Source of the DNA: Dyadobacter luticola
Lineage (GTDB): Bacteria; Bacteroidota; Bacteroidia; Cytophagales; Spirosomataceae
Reading direction: 5' to 3'
Length of the DNA: 64,000 nt
Assembly (NCBI RefSeq): GCF_005860805.1
Contig: NZ_VCEJ01000002.1
Coordinates: forward strand, 728,375-792,374
The notes beneath the pieces are model-generated. The model was given only the letters and a program-made list of their open reading frames with translations. It was not told where the DNA came from and ran no database searches. The translations under genes were made by a program, and so were the position numbers. Shown in pieces: positions 44,401 to 53,750 of the stretch (positions are counted from its first letter, which is position 1; the number at the start of each line of letters is the position of its first letter).

Positions 44401-45705
44401 TTGGAACTCCTGATAATTCTACTTCTTGTGCTTCTCAATGGTATTTTTTCCATGTCCGAGATAGCACTCGTGTCCTCCCGAAAATCACGATTTGAAGCAG
44501 CAGCCAGAAATGGCGATTCCAGTGCCAAAGCAGCCCTCAATCTTGCCAATTCCCCAACCCGCTTTTTATCAACCGTCCAGATCGGTATAACACTGATAGG
44601 TGTTTTAACAGGTATGTACAGCGGCGATAAAATCACGGTCGATTTCGAGCAGACAATCTCACAAATACCGTTTCTAGCGCCTTACAAGCATTCGCTGGCC
44701 GTTGGCGGCGTGCTGGTTTTAATCACTTATCTCTCCCTGGTTCTGGGTGAGCTGGTACCGAAACGTATCGGGATGGCCAACCCCGAATCGATCTCGAAAG
44801 TGATGGCCAGGCCGATGAATTTACTGTCAAAAGCGACCGCGCCATTTATCTGGTTACTAGGGTTTTCCAGCGATCTCATTATTAAAGTACTGAACATTCG
44901 TCAAAGCGAAAATGCCGTGACGGAGGAGGAAATTAAAAGCCTTATCCAGGAAGGTACTTCGGGTGGTGTCTTTGAAGAAATTGAGCAGGAAATTGTACAC
45001 AATGTATTCCAGCTCGGCGACCGGAAAGTGACTTCACTGATGACCAACCGCCAGGAAATAATCTGGCTCGATCTGGAAGATACGGTCGAGGAAAATAAAG
45101 CGAAGATTTTTGACGCAAGACATTCTATTTACCCGGTTTGCCGCGGTACGGTGGATGACGTGGTGGGGCTGGTGTATGTTAAAGACCTGATCGCCACAGA
45201 CATTGAAGCGCAGCTGGCTAATTTGCAGGCTGTTTTGCGTGATCCGGTTTATCTGCCCGAAAGCAACCGCGCTTACCAGGCGCTGGAAAAGTTCAAGGAG
45301 CAGCGGGTGTATTTTGGGATTATTGTCGATGAGTACGGCGGCATCCTCGGGGCGCTTACAATGCATGACATTATGGATGCGCTGGTAGGGGATATTTCGG
45401 AGGACATTGAAGAAGCTTCGGAAATCGTGCGCCGGGAAGACGGAACTTATCTGGTTGATGCTCAGCTTCCTTTTGATGATTTCCTGCAATATTTTGAAAT
45501 TAATATTCAGGATGCGGAGCGTCGGGAACTGGTAGGTTTCAATACATTAGGTGGGTTTGTTTTGCATATCCTGGAAAACATTCCGAAAGTGGGAGAGCAG
45601 TTCAAGTGGAAGAATTTCGAGTTTGAGGTCATCGATATGGACCGCAGCCGGATCGATAAATTGTTAGTGACTAATCATAATAAAAAGGAAGAATCCGAAG
45701 AATAA
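44401..45705 (+). CDS. CNNM/CorC-type membrane protein with CBS pair (hemolysin family)
   Basis: 434 residues from a TTG at 44401. The DUF21/CNNM membrane domain (about 1-190) has LNGIFSMSEIALVSSRKSR and LVLGELVPKRIGM. A CBS pair (about 205-330) includes LMTNRQEIIWLDL and YFGIIVDEYGGILGALTMHD. A CorC_HlyC domain (about 345-425) closes the chain with LVGFNTLGGFVLHILENIP. Relatives take part in Mg2+ or Co2+ transport; true haemolysin activity is unlikely. It overlaps pyrE by one base (TAATG). Confidence 0.93.
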   Translation: MELLIILLLVLLNGIFSMSEIALVSSRKSRFEAAARNGDSSAKAALNLANSPTRFLSTVQIGITLIGVLTGMYSGDKITVDFEQTISQIPFLAPYKHSLAVGGVLVLITYLSLVLGELVPKRIGMANPESISKVMARPMNLLSKATAPFIWLLGFSSDLIIKVLNIRQSENAVTEEEIKSLIQEGTSGGVFEEIEQEIVHNVFQLGDRKVTSLMTNRQEIIWLDLEDTVEENKAKIFDARHSIYPVCRGTVDDVVGLVYVKDLIATDIEAQLANLQAVLRDPVYLPESNRAYQALEKFKEQRVYFGIIVDEYGGILGALTMHDIMDALVGDISEDIEEASEIVRREDGTYLVDAQLPFDDFLQYFEINIQDAERRELVGFNTLGGFVLHILENIPKVGEQFKWKNFEFEVIDMDRSRIDKLLVTNHNKKEESEE

Positions 45706-46346
45706 TGCTGAACAACGAGGATATCACAAAAAGGATTGCAGAACTGCTGCTGGAAGCGCAGGCGATCAAACTAAGCCCTGATAAACCATTTCAATGGAGC
45801 TCGGGCTGGCTCTCGCCCATTTACTGCGACAACCGCGTAGCATTATCCTATCCCGACACCCGCACATTTATTAAAAAGACACTTGCCGAGCTGATTAAGA
45901 GGGAATATCCTGATGTTCAGGCGGTAGTAGGTGTCGCAACCGGCGGTATTGCCCAGGGAGCGCTGGTAGCCGATTTACTGGAACTACCTTTCGCCTACGT
46001 CCGTCCGGAGCCGAAAAAACACGGTATGGGAAACCAGATAGAAGGCCGGCTTGAAAAAGGGCAGCCCGTGATCATTATCGAAGACCTGATCTCAACCGGT
46101 GGCAGTTCGCTGAAAGTGGTTGACGTGTTGAGAGAAGCAGGTATTGAGGTAGCAGGGATGGTCGCCATTTTTACCTACGGTTTCGAAATCGCCGCCAATA
46201 ATTTCAAAGAGAAAAATGTAAAGCTCAGTACGATCAGCAACTATAACGCATTGATCGAAACTGCTTTGGAACACAACTACGTCACTGAATCGCAGGTAGA
46301 AAGCCTGAGCGCCTGGCGGGTAGCTCCCGATAGTTGGGGCAAATAG
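45705..46346 (+). CDS. pyrE: Orotate phosphoribosyltransferase
   Basis: 213 residues. The PRPP-binding motif VIIIEDLISTGGSS (122-135) is intact. FQWSSGWLSPIYCDNR is the orotate-side block, and GVATGGIAQGALVADLL and RPEPKKHGMGNQIEG (with the catalytic Lys-containing flexible loop) complete the pattern. It forms OMP from orotate in pyrimidine synthesis. It is translationally coupled to the CNNM gene by a one-base stop/start overlap. Confidence 0.97.
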   Translation: MLNNEDITKRIAELLLEAQAIKLSPDKPFQWSSGWLSPIYCDNRVALSYPDTRTFIKKTLAELIKREYPDVQAVVGVATGGIAQGALVADLLELPFAYVRPEPKKHGMGNQIEGRLEKGQPVIIIEDLISTGGSSLKVVDVLREAGIEVAGMVAIFTYGFEIAANNFKEKNVKLSTISNYNALIETALEHNYVTESQVESLSAWRVAPDSWGK

Positions 46347-46370
46347 AAGAAGACTGAAATACTAAAAATG

Positions 46371-46413
46371 AGGGGTTAAGGTGAATTCGTTTTTGAATTT
46401 CATCTTAACCCCT
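46371..46413. repeat. Long imperfect inverted repeat after pyrE
   Basis: AGGGGTTAAGGTGAATTC and its partner arm GAATTTCATCTTAACCCCT pair with one mismatch and one extra base around a GTTTTT loop. The 3' side is AAATATTT, not a clean T-tract. It may end both pyrE and the convergent reductase transcripts or stabilise their 3' ends. Confidence 0.75.
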
Positions 46414-46464
46414 AAATATTTAACGCTTTATGTGGCTGATTTTTAAATCATTGACTCTCTTTCA

Positions 46465-47487
46465 TTAAACCCGATGGTTGTCCAGCTTTTCATAAAGTCC
46501 CCCAAATGCTTCTTCTTTTACACCATCGGACTTTAAAAATTCGTGTGGAAACCCTAGCTCGATTTGACTTACTGCATTGAGTTTGTTGATCGCTTCTTCG
46601 GGTAAGCTGAAATTCAGACAACCCAGAGAATCCAGCATCTGATGTTCTTTGGATGCGCCAATGATGGGGATCATGACCTGATTGCGGTGGCGCGTCCAGT
46701 TGATGGCAACCTGCGCAGGCGTTACACCCAATTCGTCGGCGACTTCTACCACAGTTTGTGCAATAATGCTACTGTGCTCGTTCCGCCGAATGCTGTTTTC
46801 GGGCACCCTGCCTTTTTCCCCGCGTAAATATTTTCCGGTCAATGCGCCGCCACCGATTGCACCCCAGGGAGTTACCGCCAGGTCGAGTGCTTTTGCCATC
46901 GGAATAAGGTCACGCTCGGGTGTTCTTTGCAGCAGTGAATATTCAAATTGAATCGCCGCAAATGCACTCCAACCTCGGAAATCAGCGATCGTATTCGCCT
47001 GCGAAACTACCCAGGCGGGTGTGTCTGAAATGCCAACATAATGTACGATTCCCCGCGAAACCAGATCATCCAGGCCGCGCATTACTTCCTCGGCAGGCGT
47101 GGTATTGTCCCACATGTGCACCCAAAGCAGGTCAATGTATTCCGTATTGAGGCGTTTTAAGCTGGACGTCACAGAGCGAAACATATTCTTGCGGTGGTTG
47201 CCTGCGAAGTTCAGATCATCATTGCGGTCTTTTAATGTAAACTTGGTCGCCAGTACCCAGTGATCACGGTCAGTTTCAATAAATTCACCGACAAATTTTT
47301 CAGAAGAACCTTCTGTGTAGCGGTTGGCGGTGTCGATAAAGTTGCCTCCTTCTCTGGCAAATGTTTCAAATATTTTAAAGCTTTCGTGTTTGTCTGCCCC
47401 CCATCCCCACTCTTTGCCGAAGGTCATGGTACCCAGGCAAAGCTCTGAGACCCGAAGACCAGACCGGCCTAATAATTGATAGCGCAT
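46465..47487 (-). CDS. Aldo/keto reductase
   Basis: 340 residues, a single TIM barrel. The catalytic tetrad is present: Asp52 and Tyr57 (IDTANRYTEG), Lys82 (LATKF) and His124 (LLWVHMWD). The NADPH site near the C-terminus reads VMIPIIGASKEHQM. It belongs to the group annotated as general stress or L-glyceraldehyde 3-phosphate-type reductases; the substrate is unknown. A TAACTTTG box on the minus strand (47560-47567) is a possible -7 element. Confidence 0.95.
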   Translation of the reverse strand: MRYQLLGRSGLRVSELCLGTMTFGKEWGWGADKHESFKIFETFAREGGNFIDTANRYTEGSSEKFVGEFIETDRDHWVLATKFTLKDRNDDLNFAGNHRKNMFRSVTSSLKRLNTEYIDLLWVHMWDNTTPAEEVMRGLDDLVSRGIVHYVGISDTPAWVVSQANTIADFRGWSAFAAIQFEYSLLQRTPERDLIPMAKALDLAVTPWGAIGGGALTGKYLRGEKGRVPENSIRRNEHSSIIAQTVVEVADELGVTPAQVAINWTRHRNQVMIPIIGASKEHQMLDSLGCLNFSLPEEAINKLNAVSQIELGFPHEFLKSDGVKEEAFGGLYEKLDNHRV

Positions 47488-47628
47488 AGTAATAAAATTA
47501 AGATTTTCGTCGGCAATATAACGTCGGACGGTAATCGTACAATGTTATTTTTTGTGTTGCAAAGTTATATTCTTAGCCGCCAAATGTATTTATATTGTGA
47601 CAAAATTCGAACCTACTCACCACGCTGA

Positions 47629-49725
47629 ATGATTGATGTTGCCTACCCTTATTTCGATACGAATCTAAGTTGGCTTTCTAATAATTACCGGTTACTACTG
47701 GAAGCGAACGACGATACCGTACCGGTAAGGGAACGGCTCAGGCTGCTGGGTATTTATGCTTATCAGACCAAAGAATTCTTCCGGGTTCGTGTGCCCAATT
47801 TACTGGCGATGGCGGAGGTCAGCAACGATATTCGAACCAAGCTGAACATTTTTCCAGAGTCCCTGCTCGAACACATTTACGAAACAACTGAGAACCAGCT
47901 TGGTGAGTTTAACGAGATACTTACAAAACGTATCTTGCCTACACTAATCGAGCAGGGCGTACATGTATATTACAAGGAAGCATTTGCAGCCGATCACCTT
48001 CTTTTTCTTCGCAAATTCTTTGTAGACAAGCTTTTCAGGTATTTGCAACCCATCTTTCTGGATACCCGACGGAGCTCGAAAACATCCATTTTCGAATCTA
48101 AACAATTGTATCTCGTAGTCCGGATGCAGCACCGGGAGGATTCGGAGGAAGACTGGTATGCGTCTGTGAATGTGCCCTTCGAGCCTTTTGGCCGCTTTTT
48201 GGAATTGCCTGAATTGGACGGCAAGCGGCAGGTGGGATTTATGGAAGATGTGATCCGTGAAAACCTGCCGGTGCTCTTTCCGGGTTACAACATTCTGGAA
48301 AGCTATACATTGAGAGTTGAGCGTGAAACTGAGCTGACGATCGAGGACGATTACCCGATGCAAATTGCCCAGCGCATGTTGAAGCAGCTGGAAAAACGGA
48401 ATTTCGTGCAGCCTTCCCAGTACTTCCACGAGTCGGGTATGCCGCTGTATGTGCGTGAATATCTGAGCAATAAGGTGGCAATCCCGATGAATGAATTCCA
48501 TGAGCGCGGGGACTACATCTATATGCAGGATCTTACCAAGTTTCCGGCATTATCTCGGCGGCTTGACTATCCTTATCAGCGCCCGATCCAGAATCCGGGT
48601 TTTGATGAAAATACTTCTGTTTTTGAGTCAATTCAAAAAGCGGATCAGCTGTTGCACCTGCCGTATCAATCTTATGAGCCGATCGTCCGGTTTTTCAACG
48701 AAGCGGCGGTCGATCCGCATGTTAGAGAGATCCATGTTTCACTTTACAAGATCAGCCCTAATTCTTTCATTCTCAATTCCCTGATCAGCGCATCCAGAAA
48801 CGGAAAAAGAGTTACTACCTACGTAGAGCTCAATACCAAAATGGATATTCAGGAGAATTTGCAGTGGTCGAAAAAAATGCGGGATGCGGGTGTGAAGATC
48901 GTTCTGAGTGTTCCCGGATTGAAAGTGCATGCAAAAATGGCTCTGGTAAAAAGGAAAGTGCAAAAAGGGTGGGAGCGGTATGCTTTCCTGGGTACCGGCG
49001 GATTTTACAGATTGACGAGTCGCGAAATTGTAGATCACGCTTTGCTGACCAGCCATAGAGAACTCACTAATGAGTTAGAATTGCTCTTTGGCTATTTGTC
49101 AACACAAGATGAACCAAAGAAGTATAAGTACCTGCCTTTCAATTTTTTACAGGTTACCCAATTCACATTACAAAAAAAGCTACTGGAATTGATCGACCGT
49201 GAGATTGCAAACTGTAATGCCGGGCTAAAATCCTTTATCACGATCAAGATCAACCAGTTACAGGATCACATTCTGATCGATAAACTTTACCAGGCTGGGC
49301 AGGCCGGCGTGCCGGTGCATGTGATTGTCAGCGAGAGCTGCGGGCTTATTTCGGGGCTGCCGGCACTGAGTGATAACATTATCGTAAGCCGCCACGTAGA
49401 CCGCTACATTGAAAACTCACGGATCTTTCATTTTGGCAACCGGGGAAACGACGAGATTTTTCTGACATCCTGCGACTGGACGCACAGAAACCTGCACCGA
49501 CGCATCGATATATGTTTTCCGATCGTGGATGAGAACCTGAAAAACCAGATGCGCCTGGTACTTAGAAATTATGTCAATGATAATCAGAAAGCCGTGCGTC
49601 TTGATTTGTATCAAAACAATTTGCGGATCCCTGACGATGGAAAAGGCAAGGTGCGGGCGCAGGACGCAAACTACCGGTTGGTAGAAAAAATAGAGAAAGC
49701 AGCGCCTTCCCGTAAGAGTGATTAA
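47629..49725 (+). CDS. Divergent polyphosphate kinase 1-like protein with altered active site
   Basis: 698 residues, the length of PPK1 (E. coli 688), aligning end to end: N-domain (about 1-105, LSWLSNNYRLLLEA and EFFRVRV), head domain, and two phospholipase-D-like C domains. The His corresponding to E. coli His435 is kept (His434 in LKVHAKM). Other key positions differ: Arg375 is Lys374 (SLYK), Arg405 is Lys404 (ELNTKMD), His454 is Phe453 (YAFLGTGGF), Arg564 is Ser568 (VIVSESC) and His592 is Asn596 (RYIENSRIF). The usual NLDEFF reads YQTKEFF. Whether it makes polyphosphate is doubtful; comparison is from memory of the E. coli sequence. Confidence 0.85.
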   Translation: MIDVAYPYFDTNLSWLSNNYRLLLEANDDTVPVRERLRLLGIYAYQTKEFFRVRVPNLLAMAEVSNDIRTKLNIFPESLLEHIYETTENQLGEFNEILTKRILPTLIEQGVHVYYKEAFAADHLLFLRKFFVDKLFRYLQPIFLDTRRSSKTSIFESKQLYLVVRMQHREDSEEDWYASVNVPFEPFGRFLELPELDGKRQVGFMEDVIRENLPVLFPGYNILESYTLRVERETELTIEDDYPMQIAQRMLKQLEKRNFVQPSQYFHESGMPLYVREYLSNKVAIPMNEFHERGDYIYMQDLTKFPALSRRLDYPYQRPIQNPGFDENTSVFESIQKADQLLHLPYQSYEPIVRFFNEAAVDPHVREIHVSLYKISPNSFILNSLISASRNGKRVTTYVELNTKMDIQENLQWSKKMRDAGVKIVLSVPGLKVHAKMALVKRKVQKGWERYAFLGTGGFYRLTSREIVDHALLTSHRELTNELELLFGYLSTQDEPKKYKYLPFNFLQVTQFTLQKKLLELIDREIANCNAGLKSFITIKINQLQDHILIDKLYQAGQAGVPVHVIVSESCGLISGLPALSDNIIVSRHVDRYIENSRIFHFGNRGNDEIFLTSCDWTHRNLHRRIDICFPIVDENLKNQMRLVLRNYVNDNQKAVRLDLYQNNLRIPDDGKGKVRAQDANYRLVEKIEKAAPSRKSD

Positions 49726-49858
49726 GCATTTTTTACGGGTTAAAAAAATTTTCCGCTGGCAAAATTTGATAATCGCCGCCTGCATTTCATTGACGCACTT
49801 TGTAGAATAGAGAATGAAAAAACGGGAAGAAATTTTACATAATAGACCTTGTAAGCCC

Positions 49859-49888
49859 TTGAGACATAAGTGCTATATGAGTATATTT
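49859..49888 (+). promoter_or_regulatory. Promoter of the TetR gene
   Basis: TTG (49859-49861), 19 bases, TATATTTG (49881-49888) match the Bacteroidota consensus. The predicted leader to the ATG at 49932 is about 37 bases. Confidence 0.65.
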
Positions 49889-49931
49889 GAAAGCATATCA
49901 TCTGACTCAATCCTTAAACATACATTCTAGC

Positions 49932-50525
49932 ATGGGGATAGTTGAACGAAGAGAACGACTAAAAATACAGGTACGTTCGGACATCGTTAAAACAGCCAAA
50001 GACATCGCTCGCGAGGACGGGTGGACGGCTGTCTCGATTCGGAAAATTGCGGAAGTGATTGAATACAGCCCGCCGATTATCTACGAATATTTCGATAGCA
50101 AAGACAAACTTCTGGAAGCAATTCGCCTGGAAGGGTTTGATTTTCTCCAATCGGAATTTGTGAAAATCAAAGGACATTTCAGCAACCCCCAGAAACAGCT
50201 GGTGGAAGTTGCACAAAGTATCTGGAATTTCGCCGTAGAAAATCCGGAGATATTTCAAGTGATGTTCAACCTCGACGGCGCTTACTGCGATTCCAAAAAG
50301 GCTTATTCTCACGCGATGAGCATTAAGGGAAATCCGGTTTGGGAAATGATCGCGAGCCTTCGTCCGAAATCCGGCGAAGCAGTTACAAAGACTTACTATG
50401 AATGGTGGTGCCTGACCTACGGGTTTGTGAGCATTACCATGACCACACAGCCCAGATACGCCTTTTCACAGGCAGAGCCGGTTTACATGGAAGGCATCCG
50501 GAGATTTATCCGGAGCATTATGTAG
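49932..50525 (+). CDS. TetR/AcrR-family regulator
   Basis: 197 residues from the ATG at 49932 ([20 protein letters not shown]), which follows a consensus promoter; the frame opens at 49887 inside the -7 box. The N-terminal helix-turn-helix (about 15-60) includes [20 protein letters not shown] and [14 protein letters not shown]. The C-terminal ligand domain contains [10 protein letters not shown] and [11 protein letters not shown]. Target genes are not evident. It overlaps the convergent serine acetyltransferase gene by eight bases at the 3' ends. Confidence 0.93.
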   Translation: MGIVERRERLKIQVRSDIVKTAKDIAREDGWTAVSIRKIAEVIEYSPPIIYEYFDSKDKLLEAIRLEGFDFLQSEFVKIKGHFSNPQKQLVEVAQSIWNFAVENPEIFQVMFNLDGAYCDSKKAYSHAMSIKGNPVWEMIASLRPKSGEAVTKTYYEWWCLTYGFVSITMTTQPRYAFSQAEPVYMEGIRRFIRSIM

Positions 50526-51360
50526 CAGGTGCTTCGGTGGCTTTTACTTGCGGGCGTATCTCTATTTTACTTTGGTGATAAACCTGGGAAAATGGAGGTA
50601 CGCTTCTTACCAACCAGGCATTTCCGCCTATGATCGAATCATGCCCGATCACTGTTTCTCCGCCTAGGATCGTAGCATTGGCATAAACAACCACATTATC
50701 TTCAATCGTCGGGTGACGCTTACGGGAAGCCAGCGATTTGGAAACATGCGTGGCGCCTAATGTTACGCCCTGGTAGAGCTTCACATTGTTTCCAATTCTT
50801 GTCGTTTCGCCGATCACGACGCCAGTTCCGTGGTCGATAAAAAAGGAATGTCCAATGATTGCGTTTGGATGAATGTCGATGCCGGTCTGGCTATGCGCAA
50901 ATTCGGTAAGCATGCGCGGCAAAAGCGGGATACCGGCTTTGGCAAATGAATGTGCAAAACGATACGTGGCAATTGCCATAAACCCGGGATAAACCGAAAT
51001 CACTTCTTCAATGCTGACCGACGCGGGATCATTATCGGTAATCGACTTGGCGTCTTTCAAAAGCTCTTCATAAATCTCAGGCACCTGGGCAAAAATATCA
51101 TCAAGGATTACTTCCGTATCCCGTTCAAGTTGTGGAAGCAAAGGTTGCAACATGCAGCTCAGGTCCCTCCGGAGGTCTGCATATTTCATGGCAAGGTCTT
51201 TGGAAGGACAACTTGGGCAATCCTGACTGATAGGAAATAGAAAATTGATCAGGTTTTGAATGAATGTGCCCGCATCGTCCCTGGAAGGCAACTTATAGCG
51301 GTACTTTTCATTTTGTCCCGAAAGACGTTTGAAGAAAACTTCTTGGTGGTTGGCTGTCAT
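50518..51360 (-). CDS. cysE: Serine O-acetyltransferase (EpsC/CysE type)
   Basis: 280 residues from the ATG at 51360 ([10 protein letters not shown]); the frame extends 20 codons upstream without support. The N-terminal helical region (about 55-140) precedes the left-handed beta-helix with [40 protein letters not shown] and [20 protein letters not shown], the hexapeptide repeat pattern with the catalytic His-Asp region. It makes O-acetylserine for cysteine synthesis. cysK is not adjacent. Confidence 0.94.
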   Translation of the reverse strand: MTANHQEVFFKRLSGQNEKYRYKLPSRDDAGTFIQNLINFLFPISQDCPSCPSKDLAMKYADLRRDLSCMLQPLLPQLERDTEVILDDIFAQVPEIYEELLKDAKSITDNDPASVSIEEVISVYPGFMAIATYRFAHSFAKAGIPLLPRMLTEFAHSQTGIDIHPNAIIGHSFFIDHGTGVVIGETTRIGNNVKLYQGVTLGATHVSKSLASRKRHPTIEDNVVVYANATILGGETVIGHDSIIGGNAWLVRSVPPFSQVYHQSKIEIRPQVKATEAPAT

Positions 51361-51551
51361 TAAAGGTAAAATTTGAACCGGGAAGTTGGGTACAGCAGGT
51401 AAACGTTTTACAGGCAACACAGATTAGCCCGGAAAAATTTGATTTGCCTGCGTTCTTTAAAAAAATCCGAAAGGATGCACCGTTTGCCCCGGTAATGTCG
51501 TATATTGAATATACTGTGAATTTATAAAATAGAGTAACATTCTTGAGGTGT

Positions 51552-52478
51552 ATGTTAAGTTTTAAATTCCTTCGGTCCACATTCTTCTTTTTGCTCCTGG
51601 CCACCTCACTCAGCTCATGTTTTTCACGGTACATTATTTCCGCAAAACAGGTGAAAAAACATTATGCTGAGCGAAAAATAAAGCCCGTCGAGCAGATCAT
51701 CAAGAACGATACACTTTCGCTGAGCATCGCCAGTATCGGCGCTGATACATTACCTATGCTGCTGCTGATCCACGGTGCGCCTGGGTCATTGTGGGGATAT
51801 ATGAACCTGCTGGATGATGAGGATTTGCAGAAGCAATTTCACATTGTTTCAGTGGATCGGGTGGGTTATGGCAAGTCCAAATTGAAATCAAGATTAAAAA
51901 AGAAAAGATATGTGACTTCAATCGAAACGCAGGCCAATGCACTGCTTCCGATTTTTGATTTAAATAAAAGCGACGAAAAAGTAACTGTCCTGGGAAGATC
52001 TTATGGTGCGCCGATTGCGGCTAAACTCGTTTCTATGAGACCGGATCAGGTGAAGGAGCTGATCATGGTTTCGCCGGTGATCGATCCGGAAAAGGAAAAA
52101 TTTTACTGGTTTTCAAAATGGGGACGAAATTCATTCATCCAGCTTTTCTTACCGGGAGAATTCAATACAGCCACGGCCGAGAAATATACCCACGCCGACG
52201 AACTGAAAAAGCTGATCCCTGTCTGGCATAATTTGGAAGTTCCTACCACTGTAATCCAGGGAGGAAATGACTGGATTGCCGATCCTACTAACATTGATTT
52301 CGCCAAGAAACACATCAAAAGTAAACGCGCACAATACATTTTCCTTTACAATGCGGGCCACATGATCACTTACACGCATTTGTCGATGATCAAAGAAATG
52401 TTGCTGAAAAACAGGCTGTTTCAGGACAAAATTTCTTCTGTTGATACGCATACCAATGAAGGCCAGCTGGGAAATTAA
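51552..52478 (+). CDS. Alpha/beta hydrolase lipoprotein
   Basis: 308 residues from the ATG at 51552. The lipobox LSSC gives lipidated Cys23 after a hydrophobic signal. The hydrolase fold shows the oxyanion strand LLIHGAPGS (71-79), nucleophile Ser150 in LGRSYGAP, an acidic residue in GGNDWIADP and the His in NAGHMITY. Peptidase, esterase and haloalkane dehalogenase relatives share this outline, so the substrate is unknown. Being lipidated, it should sit in the envelope. Confidence 0.88.
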   Translation: MLSFKFLRSTFFFLLLATSLSSCFSRYIISAKQVKKHYAERKIKPVEQIIKNDTLSLSIASIGADTLPMLLLIHGAPGSLWGYMNLLDDEDLQKQFHIVSVDRVGYGKSKLKSRLKKKRYVTSIETQANALLPIFDLNKSDEKVTVLGRSYGAPIAAKLVSMRPDQVKELIMVSPVIDPEKEKFYWFSKWGRNSFIQLFLPGEFNTATAEKYTHADELKKLIPVWHNLEVPTTVIQGGNDWIADPTNIDFAKKHIKSKRAQYIFLYNAGHMITYTHLSMIKEMLLKNRLFQDKISSVDTHTNEGQLGN

Positions 52479-52491
52479 TCGATTAGCATTC

Positions 52492-53616
52492 TCAGCGTAC
52501 CAGTTTCTGTGATACGGAATCAAAGGCATTGCTGGCTTTGATCAGGTAGAGGCCACTCGACAAGCTTCTCATATCAAACTGCTGCTGCGTCGAAAATTCG
52601 GGATTGCTTGTAGATGATTCACGAATAATCCTTCCGTTCATATCTATCAATTGCAGCTTAATAACCGACCGATTCTTGCTATATGCTTTGACAGTCACGA
52701 AATCCTGCGTAGGAACCGGGAAGGCCTCAACCGAGAGGGAAACTTCTGGTGAATCGGAATCCGGCGTAGAAGTGATCGGGTTGCCAAATTGCGACGACTC
52801 TGTTTCGGCATTCTGATAAGGCGGGATTTCCACCGAAGGGCCTGGCTTGTCGGTGACCGCAATGACGCCTTCGCGATAACTTTGCGAAATTAAAATGCCA
52901 TCTCTCCATTCTTCCACCAGCAAAGCAAAAAGGTACTCGCCCACCACTTCTGGCGCTCGCCATTCCAATTTTTTTGTAGCGGCAATTACTTTAAAAGTAC
53001 CGTTGCTGCTGACTTCATTCGGAAACATATAAGTATGGTCCAGCATCCGCACTGCGCAGCTTCCCGGCGAAGGTCTGCTGGCCCGGTATACTTTAACATT
53101 CATGCTATCGGCATCTGTGACAGTTGGTTTTAAATCAACTGAAAAAACCTGGCGGGCGCCGGCCTCGAATGCAAGGTAAGGTAATACCGGCGTAGAATTG
53201 GCCAGCTGCGTGCTGATCACCGTCCAGAGAAAAACAGGCGTGTTTTGTGAATTATGCAGGTTTAGAAGGTTCCCGACACGATTTTCAAGTAGAGTTGAAA
53301 TTTGGAAGATTCCGGAAGAACCGTAGGTGTATGTTCCCACGTAATCTGATGCCATTATGTCTCCGTCAAGCATCACCGGAGTATCCGTAGTTCTTGAAAA
53401 TTCTTTCGTATTTCCATCTCCAAAACAAACCAAAACCGATTGTTGGGCCGCACTCGCGCTTGCGCCAACTTGCGTGTTAAGGTATAAACGCACGGTTATC
53501 TTGTAAGTTTGCCCCGAAACATGGGCGGCCAGAATCTCACCTCCTCGGATATGGCTAGCCTTACAAAGCGGCGAAAGGAAAAAAAGGAATAAGAAAATCC
53601 CGTAAATTGATTTCAT
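52492..53616 (-). CDS. Secreted protein with type IX secretion C-terminal domain
   Basis: 374 residues. Signal peptide about 1-20, then SHIRGGEILAAHVSGQTYKI, a start shared by Bacteroidota surface adhesin-like proteins. The body is beta-rich (Ig/PKD-like) without an enzyme motif. The last about 80 residues form a type A sorting domain: VEAFPVPTQDFVTVKA, VIKLQLIDMNGRIIRES, SSGLYLIKA and a final KLVR. The protein should be exported by T9SS and attached or released at the surface; no T9SS machinery is in this window. Confidence 0.87.
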   Translation of the reverse strand: MKSIYGIFLFLFFLSPLCKASHIRGGEILAAHVSGQTYKITVRLYLNTQVGASASAAQQSVLVCFGDGNTKEFSRTTDTPVMLDGDIMASDYVGTYTYGSSGIFQISTLLENRVGNLLNLHNSQNTPVFLWTVISTQLANSTPVLPYLAFEAGARQVFSVDLKPTVTDADSMNVKVYRASRPSPGSCAVRMLDHTYMFPNEVSSNGTFKVIAATKKLEWRAPEVVGEYLFALLVEEWRDGILISQSYREGVIAVTDKPGPSVEIPPYQNAETESSQFGNPITSTPDSDSPEVSLSVEAFPVPTQDFVTVKAYSKNRSVIKLQLIDMNGRIIRESSTSNPEFSTQQQFDMRSLSSGLYLIKASNAFDSVSQKLVR

Positions 53617-53750
53617 ATAACGAAAAGGAAGCAGCTGATGATTTACTTTCTTTTTAACGTTAAACCCTGCTGAATTTGTATTGCTTAGGCGGTTACAAAA
53701 TGCGAAATAAGGTGAAATTTTTACGGCAGTTTAGTCGGAAATTATCTTCA

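Noticed and set aside
47488..47628. CAAAGTTA and CAAA motifs upstream of the aldo/keto reductase as a full promoter
   Set aside because: Spacing between the two elements is 13 bases, outside the usual 17-23; only a -7 box is retained as possible.
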